DNA of 64,000 bases. Source: Nostoc favosum CHAB5714. GTDB lineage: Bacteria; Cyanobacteriota; Cyanobacteriia; Cyanobacteriales; Nostocaceae. The translations under genes were made by a program, and so were the position numbers. The stretch covers positions 59,422-123,421 of the forward strand of contig NZ_JAIVFQ010000015.1 of the NCBI RefSeq assembly GCF_020829495.1. Reading direction: 5' to 3'. Of this stretch, positions 59,752-64,000 are shown one piece after another. The first letter of the stretch is position 1; each line of letters starts with the position of its first letter. A model generated the notes under the pieces. That model was not told the DNA's origin, ran no database searches, and was given only the letters and a program-made list of their open reading frames with translations.

Positions 59752-60483
59752 ATGAAAGCCGATAGTAAGCCAAACTATACAATTTTAGAAGTTCAAGAAC
59801 TTGATGTTAATTATGGCGGTATCCAAGCTCTGAAAAAAATTAATTTAATTATTCAACAAGGCGAGGTAGTTACTCTAATTGGTGCTAATGGTGCTGGTAA
59901 AACTACCACACTCCGCGCCATATCTAAAGTAGTTAATCCTAAGAGTGGCGTAATTATCTATAATGGACATAATATTAACCGCCGCCAAACTCACGAAGTT
60001 GTACAACTTGGCATCGCCCATTGTCCTGAAGGACGCAGAGTATTAGCGCGGCAAACAGTATTTGATAATTTACTTTTGGGTGCTTATATTCGCTCCAATC
60101 AAGCTGAGGTAAAAGCAGATATTCAGCGCCAATTTGAGCTATTTCCGCGTTTGTCACAAAGACGCAATCAACTAGCAGGAACTCTCAGTGGTGGTGAACA
60201 ACAAATGTTAGCGATCGCTCGTGCTGTCATGAGTAAACCACAACTATTACTTTTAGACGAGCCTAGCTTAGGTTTAGCACCTGCGATCGTCCGGGAAATC
60301 TTCTCTATTATTGAAAATCTCCGGGCTACAGGTGTGACTATTCTCTTAGTTGAACAAAACGCTAATCTGGCACTACAAATTGCTGATCGCGGTTATGTTT
60401 TGGAAGCTGGTTCTATTACCTTAACAGGCGCAGCCTCAGAATTAATTAGTGATGAGCGAGTTAAAAAGGCTTATTTAGGGTAA
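59752..60483 (+). CDS. livF: LivF-type amino-acid ABC transporter ATPase
   Basis: 243 residues. Walker A GANGAGKTTTLRAISKV, signature LSGGEQQMLAIARAVM and Walker B LLLLDEPSLGLAPAIV are present. VVQLGIAHCPEGRRVLARQT and VLLVEQNANLALQIADRGYV are typical of LivF/NatE. It is the second ATPase of the amino-acid system whose other genes end at 56864. The distance of 2.9 kb and the antisense genes between suggest it now needs its own promoter, which should lie in 59580-59751. Confidence 0.9.
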   Translation: MKADSKPNYTILEVQELDVNYGGIQALKKINLIIQQGEVVTLIGANGAGKTTTLRAISKVVNPKSGVIIYNGHNINRRQTHEVVQLGIAHCPEGRRVLARQTVFDNLLLGAYIRSNQAEVKADIQRQFELFPRLSQRRNQLAGTLSGGEQQMLAIARAVMSKPQLLLLDEPSLGLAPAIVREIFSIIENLRATGVTILLVEQNANLALQIADRGYVLEAGSITLTGAASELISDERVKKAYLG

Positions 60484-60516
60484 TTAATTAAATTAAAACT
60501 TGGGAGGTACAAGCAG

Positions 60517-61080
60517 ATGGTAAAATCACCAACTAAACCCCTAACTTTAGAGGAGTTTTTAAAGCTACCAGAAACAAAGCCTAGCTCAGAATACATTAAC
60601 GGTCAAATTATTCAAAAGCCCATGCCACAGGGAAAACATAGTAAATTACAGGGGAAGTTAATCACAGGTATAAACCAGGTAGTTGAAAGTAAAAAGATTG
60701 CCCTAGCTTTCCCCGAACTGCGGTGTACTTTTGGCGGACGTTCAATTGTCCCTGATGTAGCTGTGTTTGCTTGGGAACGGATTCCCATAGATGAGCGTGG
60801 AGATGTGGCTAATGTTTTTCAAGCGCATCCAGACTGGACAATTGAGATTCTTTCGCCAGATCAAAGCCAGACTAAAGTAACCGGAAATATTCTACACTGT
60901 TTAAAACATGGTAGTCGTTTAGGTTGGTTAATTGATCCAGGCGATCGTTCTGTTTTAGTCTATCCACCAAAGCAGCAACCAGAACTCTTACAAGAAGAAC
61001 AAGAAATATTACCAGTTCCCGATTTAGTTAGCGGCTTTCAATTAACTGTAGGGCAATTATTTGGATGGTTGAAGTTGTAA
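60517..61080 (+). CDS. Uma2-family (DUF820) endonuclease-like protein
   Basis: 187 residues, full family length. LTLEEFLKLPETKPSSEYIN, then PQGKHSKLQGKLITGINQVV, VPDVAVFAWERIP and WTIEILSPDQSQTKVTGNIL provide the E, PDV, E.LS and K positions of the PD-(D/E)XK-like Uma2 fold. LGWLIDPGDRSVLVYPPKQ is the usual C-terminal strand. Paralogues are abundant in cyanobacteria; the function is unknown beyond a predicted nuclease fold. A GGGAGG ribosome site precedes the ATG, and it follows livF by 33 bases. Confidence 0.82.
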   Translation: MVKSPTKPLTLEEFLKLPETKPSSEYINGQIIQKPMPQGKHSKLQGKLITGINQVVESKKIALAFPELRCTFGGRSIVPDVAVFAWERIPIDERGDVANVFQAHPDWTIEILSPDQSQTKVTGNILHCLKHGSRLGWLIDPGDRSVLVYPPKQQPELLQEEQEILPVPDLVSGFQLTVGQLFGWLKL

Positions 61081-61400
61081 GTAATTGTATTTGATCACTA
61101 TGATTCTCTAAATGGATTAGTTGATGTAGCTTTAGAAAAATGGCGAAAAAGGCTATAGCCAAAGTATCACTATTGCAATCTTAAACATTTCAGCAGATTA
61201 CTATAGTCGATATTGCTTTAGATACTTGGCTAAAAAAGCTTTAATAAAAGCTACATTGATAGCACTGATAACTTTTCATAATCATTTATATTATTACAAA
61301 TCATTACGATTTTTGTCATATATTAATATTTGCAGCCCTCCTTGCAGATATCTATATATTTGTTTAGCGGCGAATTCTATTCACCGGAATAATTAAACCC
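61081..61400. other. Spacer without recognised features
   Basis: AT-rich. Two similar phrases (GTAGCTTTAGAAAAATGGCGAAAAA and ATAGTCGATATTGCTTTAGATAC types at 61125 and 61205) hint at a decayed duplication. No gene, hairpin or terminator stands out. Confidence 0.35.
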
Positions 61401-62048
61401 ATGAGTCAAATAGTCTGGATAGCAAGACACGCTAACCGCCTCGACTTCGTAAACCCCGATTGGTTTCTCACCGCCGAACGACGCTACGATCCACCCTTGT
61501 CTGATGATGGTATGGTGCAGGCACAACAGTTAGCTAAACGATTGAAAGGAGAAAATATTACCCATATTTTCGCTTCTCCTTTCCTGCGAACCGTACAAAC
61601 GGCAAACGCAGTTGCAGAAGTCCTAAAGTTACCAATCAAATTGGAAACAGGCTTGAGTGAATGGCTAAACCCAGTTTGGATGACAGAAGAACCCGAAAGA
61701 CTCTCAACTCCAGCCTTAGCAGACTTATTCCCCAGAATTGACACCAGCTATACTCCACGCATCGCCGCTAAATATCCTGAAACTCGCGAAAAAGTCCGAG
61801 AACGTTCTGGGCAAACTGCGAGATGTTTAGCTACTGAGTTCCTCCCAGAACATATCCTGCTAGTAGCACATGGTGCATCTGTGTTGGGGGGAGCAATGGG
61901 GTTAGTGGGGGAAATTGCCAAAACAGAAGTCAAGGCTTCTTTATGTTCCCTAGTGAAAGTGGTACGCGAAGATCCAGAATGGTTATTAGAACTAAAGGGA
62001 GATACTTCCCATTTAACCCACATAGAAGAAGTTATTCGATTTGCTTAA
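61401..62048 (+). CDS. Histidine phosphatase superfamily protein
   Basis: 215 residues. The N-terminal catalytic motif is IVWIARHANRLDFV (RHG-type, with A in place of G). PPLSDDGMVQAQQLAKRLKG and FASPFLRTVQTANAVAEVLK follow as usual, and the second histidine is in HILLVAHGASVLGGAMGL. The EWLNP and PRIDTSY segments resemble eukaryotic UBASH3/Sts-like phosphatases, a known cyanobacterial branch. Cytosolic; the substrate is unknown. It lies just before glucokinase on the same strand, so a sugar-phosphate role is possible but unproven. Confidence 0.85.
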   Translation: MSQIVWIARHANRLDFVNPDWFLTAERRYDPPLSDDGMVQAQQLAKRLKGENITHIFASPFLRTVQTANAVAEVLKLPIKLETGLSEWLNPVWMTEEPERLSTPALADLFPRIDTSYTPRIAAKYPETREKVRERSGQTARCLATEFLPEHILLVAHGASVLGGAMGLVGEIAKTEVKASLCSLVKVVREDPEWLLELKGDTSHLTHIEEVIRFA

Positions 62049-62133
62049 ACCTCTGATAGAGATTTGCGTTCATGACTTCTGCTAGGTTGGGTATATCCTA
62101 CAAAAAAAGTAATTTAATTCACCAATAAATTCT

Positions 62134-63159
62134 ATGACTTTGTTACTAGCAGGAGACATCGGCGGTACGAAAACTATTCTGCAATTGGTTGAAAAATCAG
62201 ACTCACCAGCAATACATACTATTTATCAGGAAAGTTACCACAGTGCCGATTTTCCTGACTTAGTACCAATTGTGCAGGATTTTTTGGTCAAAGCTAACAC
62301 ACCAATACCAGAAAAGGCTTGTTTTGCGATCGCAGGCCCCATTGTCAAAAATACTGCCAAACTGACCAATTTAGCTTGGTTCCTAGATACCGAACGTTTA
62401 GAAGAGGAATTGGGTATCCCGCATATTTCTTTGATTAACGACTTCGCCGCCGTTGGCTATGGCATTTCAGGTTTACAAAAGCAAGACTTGCTGACGTTGC
62501 AAGTTGGCAAACCTCAACCCGAAACCCCCATTGGAATTATTGGTGCTGGTACTGGCTTAGGACAAGGATTTTTAATTAAGCAGGGAAACCACTATCAAGT
62601 CTTTCCCTCAGAAGGTGGACACGCTGACTTTGCCCCTCGCAACGAGATCGAGTTTCAACTATTGAGATACCTGCTGGATAAACATGATATCCAGCGCGTT
62701 TCTGTGGAACGTGTGGTTTCTGGAATGGGAATTGTGGCAATTTACCAATTTTTGCGCGATCGCAAATTTGCCGCCGAATCACCCGATATTGCCCAAGTCG
62801 TCAGAACTTGGGAACAAGAAGCTGGACAAGAAGAGAAAAGTGTTGATCCTGGTGCTGTCATTGGTACAGCTGCACTAGAAAAACGCGATCGCCTCTGTGA
62901 ACAAACTTTGCAATTATTTATAGAGGCTTACGGTGCAGAAGCTGGCAATCTTGCCCTGAAACTCCTACCTTATGGTGGCTTATACATTGCTGGTGGAATT
63001 GCGCCCAAAATCCTGCCCTTAATTGAAAACAACGGTTTCTTATTAAATTTCACCCAAAAAGGCAGGATGCGCCGCCTCCTTGAAGAGATCCCCGTGTATG
63101 TTATCCTCAACCCACAAGTGGGGCTAATAGGTGCTGCTTTATGTGCTGCTAGGTTATAA
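62134..63159 (+). CDS. glk: Glucokinase
   Basis: 341 residues. The phosphate-binding motif LLLAGDIGGTKTILQLVE is at the N-terminus. CFAIAGPIVKNTAKLTNLAW and the catalytic aspartate region SLINDFAAVGYGI follow. GIIGAGTGLGQGFLI and PSEGGHADFAPRNEIEFQLL are the glucose-binding and adenosine-loop motifs of the bacterial ROK-unrelated Glk family. It phosphorylates glucose to glucose-6-phosphate with ATP, feeding glycolysis and the oxidative pentose phosphate route. The length matches cyanobacterial Glk proteins. Confidence 0.93.
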   Translation: MTLLLAGDIGGTKTILQLVEKSDSPAIHTIYQESYHSADFPDLVPIVQDFLVKANTPIPEKACFAIAGPIVKNTAKLTNLAWFLDTERLEEELGIPHISLINDFAAVGYGISGLQKQDLLTLQVGKPQPETPIGIIGAGTGLGQGFLIKQGNHYQVFPSEGGHADFAPRNEIEFQLLRYLLDKHDIQRVSVERVVSGMGIVAIYQFLRDRKFAAESPDIAQVVRTWEQEAGQEEKSVDPGAVIGTAALEKRDRLCEQTLQLFIEAYGAEAGNLALKLLPYGGLYIAGGIAPKILPLIENNGFLLNFTQKGRMRRLLEEIPVYVILNPQVGLIGAALCAARL

Positions 63160-63204
63160 CAGCTAGCATCATCAGTGAGATCAGCATCTCGAAAGGCAAA
63201 AAAT

Positions 63205-63825
63205 ATGACAATTAAAGGTCTGTTGCCATTAATCGCCGCCACACTTGTCTGTGGTGGTTCTGTTTTTGTGGAAGCGCGTCAACCCAAACCTCCGGCGGCT
63301 GTTGTCAAACCAAAGGTTTCTCAACCCGTGCAGCCAAAATGGAAGTTATATACTGCACCAGATGGACGCTTTACTATTTTAATGCCGGGAAACCCCAACA
63401 GAAATACTCAATACCAAAAAACTTACATGGGGGAAATTACCTTAGAAATATTTGTCGCTCAACCACCAAAACAGCAAGTAGCTTATGTAGTTGCTTACAA
63501 TGATTTTCCTTATAGTTATGGTCAAATAACTGATCCCCAAGCTGTACTTAATAATGCACGGGATATGGCTTTAAAGACTACAAAAAGTAATTTAATTAGT
63601 CAAAGGAATATTCGTAGTTCCAATAATCATCCTGGTAAAGAAATTGAGTATATCAATTCTGGAGGGAAAATCACTAAAAGTAGAATGTATGTTGCCGAAG
63701 GAAGATTATATCAAGTAATGGCAATAACTACAAAAAAACAGCAAAAGACATTAGCTAAAACCATTACTGGGTATTTAAATTCCTTCCATGTAGTTTTGAA
63801 AAAGCCACGCAATTTTGGATTTTAG
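63205..63825 (+). CDS. Exported conserved hypothetical protein
   Basis: 206 residues from the ATG at 63205, preceded by GAAAGG. A signal peptide (MTIKGLLPLIAATLVCGGSV, cleavage near VEA) and a proline/valine linker precede a domain of about 150 residues starting KWKLYTAPDGRFTILMPGNP. It then has MGEITLEIFVAQPPKQQVAY and SRMYVAEGRLYQVMAITTKK. The fold pattern recalls PsbP/DUF1795-like lipid- or cofactor-binding domains, which is my impression only. It follows glk by 45 bases on the same strand and might be co-transcribed. Confidence 0.65.
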   Translation: MTIKGLLPLIAATLVCGGSVFVEARQPKPPAAVVKPKVSQPVQPKWKLYTAPDGRFTILMPGNPNRNTQYQKTYMGEITLEIFVAQPPKQQVAYVVAYNDFPYSYGQITDPQAVLNNARDMALKTTKSNLISQRNIRSSNNHPGKEIEYINSGGKITKSRMYVAEGRLYQVMAITTKKQQKTLAKTITGYLNSFHVVLKKPRNFGF

Positions 63826-63884
63826 ATTTTAGATTGATCCTCAAGCCTTAACCATGCTTTTTAAAGTGTATGATTTAACTCTTT

Positions 63885-64000
63885 GAGCAGAAGTCCCACA
63901 TCTCACTCTTAGGAGTGTGGGATGAATGCGAGTGAGTTGACGACAGTTCTCCGACCAATGCCGTAGGCAAGAGAGGAGAACATGGAGGAAACGAGCAAAC
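63885..64000 (+). ncRNA. Structured RNA at the window edge, HEARO/omega-RNA-like
   Basis: A stem CACTC/GAGTG extended by CCCA/TGGG (63895-63921) is followed by GATGAATGCGAGTGAGTTGA. Then comes a helix TTCTCC (63947-63952)/GGAGAA (63975-63980) enclosing TGCCGTAGGCA. CTCACTC (63902) can alternatively pair with GAGTGAG (63930). The phrase and structure resemble the HEARO RNA found upstream of IscB/IsrB-type genes in cyanobacteria. The expected gene would lie beyond base 64000, so this rests on memory and pairing only. Confidence 0.45.

Overview
The window looks like chromosomal DNA of a filamentous, probably heterocyst-forming cyanobacterium of the Nostoc/Anabaena group. I infer this from the many GCGATCGC (HIP1-type) octamers, psbI, Ycf51, a thylakoid-lumen-type pentapeptide protein, a DUF3769 LptD-like protein, 4-Cys serine/threonine kinase architecture, short tandem heptamers of the (ACTAATG)n type, and a very high load of small palindromic repeats. 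No tRNA or rRNA gene was recognised.

Layout. 1-9.8 kb: the 5' end of an alpha-glucan phosphorylase gene, a repeat-filled spacer, a hexapeptide acyltransferase, psbI (38 codons), an LptD-like outer-membrane protein, and a Zn/Mn-binding protein behind a Zur-like box. 9.8-26 kb: envelope and signalling genes (beta-barrel protein, MurJ, a GAF kinase that has lost its phospho-acceptor region, LCP protein, mannose-1-phosphate guanylyltransferase, UbiB/AarF kinase, ABC-2 exporter pair, Rpn-like nucleases, a 4-Cys protein kinase, alpha/beta hydrolase, bestrophin). 26-36 kb: VOC protein, a cluster of candidate small RNAs, a small gene paired with a truncated HNH gene, SIMPL protein, FAD oxidoreductase, YaaW, O-antigen-ligase-like protein, a DUF6888/DUF6887 pair and Ycf51. 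36-46 kb: an iron-type alcohol dehydrogenase/aminotransferase operon, a VapBC-like toxin-antitoxin operon whose toxin gene is split by an IS607-type element (serine transposase plus TnpB), then an XRE regulator and a large hybrid histidine kinase. 46-52 kb: acyltransferase, a 21-bp minisatellite, GNAT, small Nostoc-type proteins and a seven-repeat secreted propeller-like protein. 52-61 kb: a branched-chain/neutral amino-acid ABC system (binding protein, two permeases, two ATPases) broken up by a MITE, a truncated Uma2 gene and Rpn-like nuclease genes. 61-64 kb: histidine phosphatase, glucokinase, an exported protein, and at the edge a structured RNA resembling the HEARO/omega RNA class.

The most unusual signal is the non-coding repeat layer. 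Five copies of a module of four successive hairpins have different stem sequences but conserved pairing and conserved linkers. The module sits inside several different inverted-repeat shells. Two of those shells are 169-bp MITEs in opposite orientation with visible 9-10 bp target duplications. Other shells carry a different G/C-rich palindrome in the same position, so shells and cores appear to assort independently. Short repeats of this kind have also entered reading frames without breaking them. All functions are inferred from recognisable motifs; no database search was possible.
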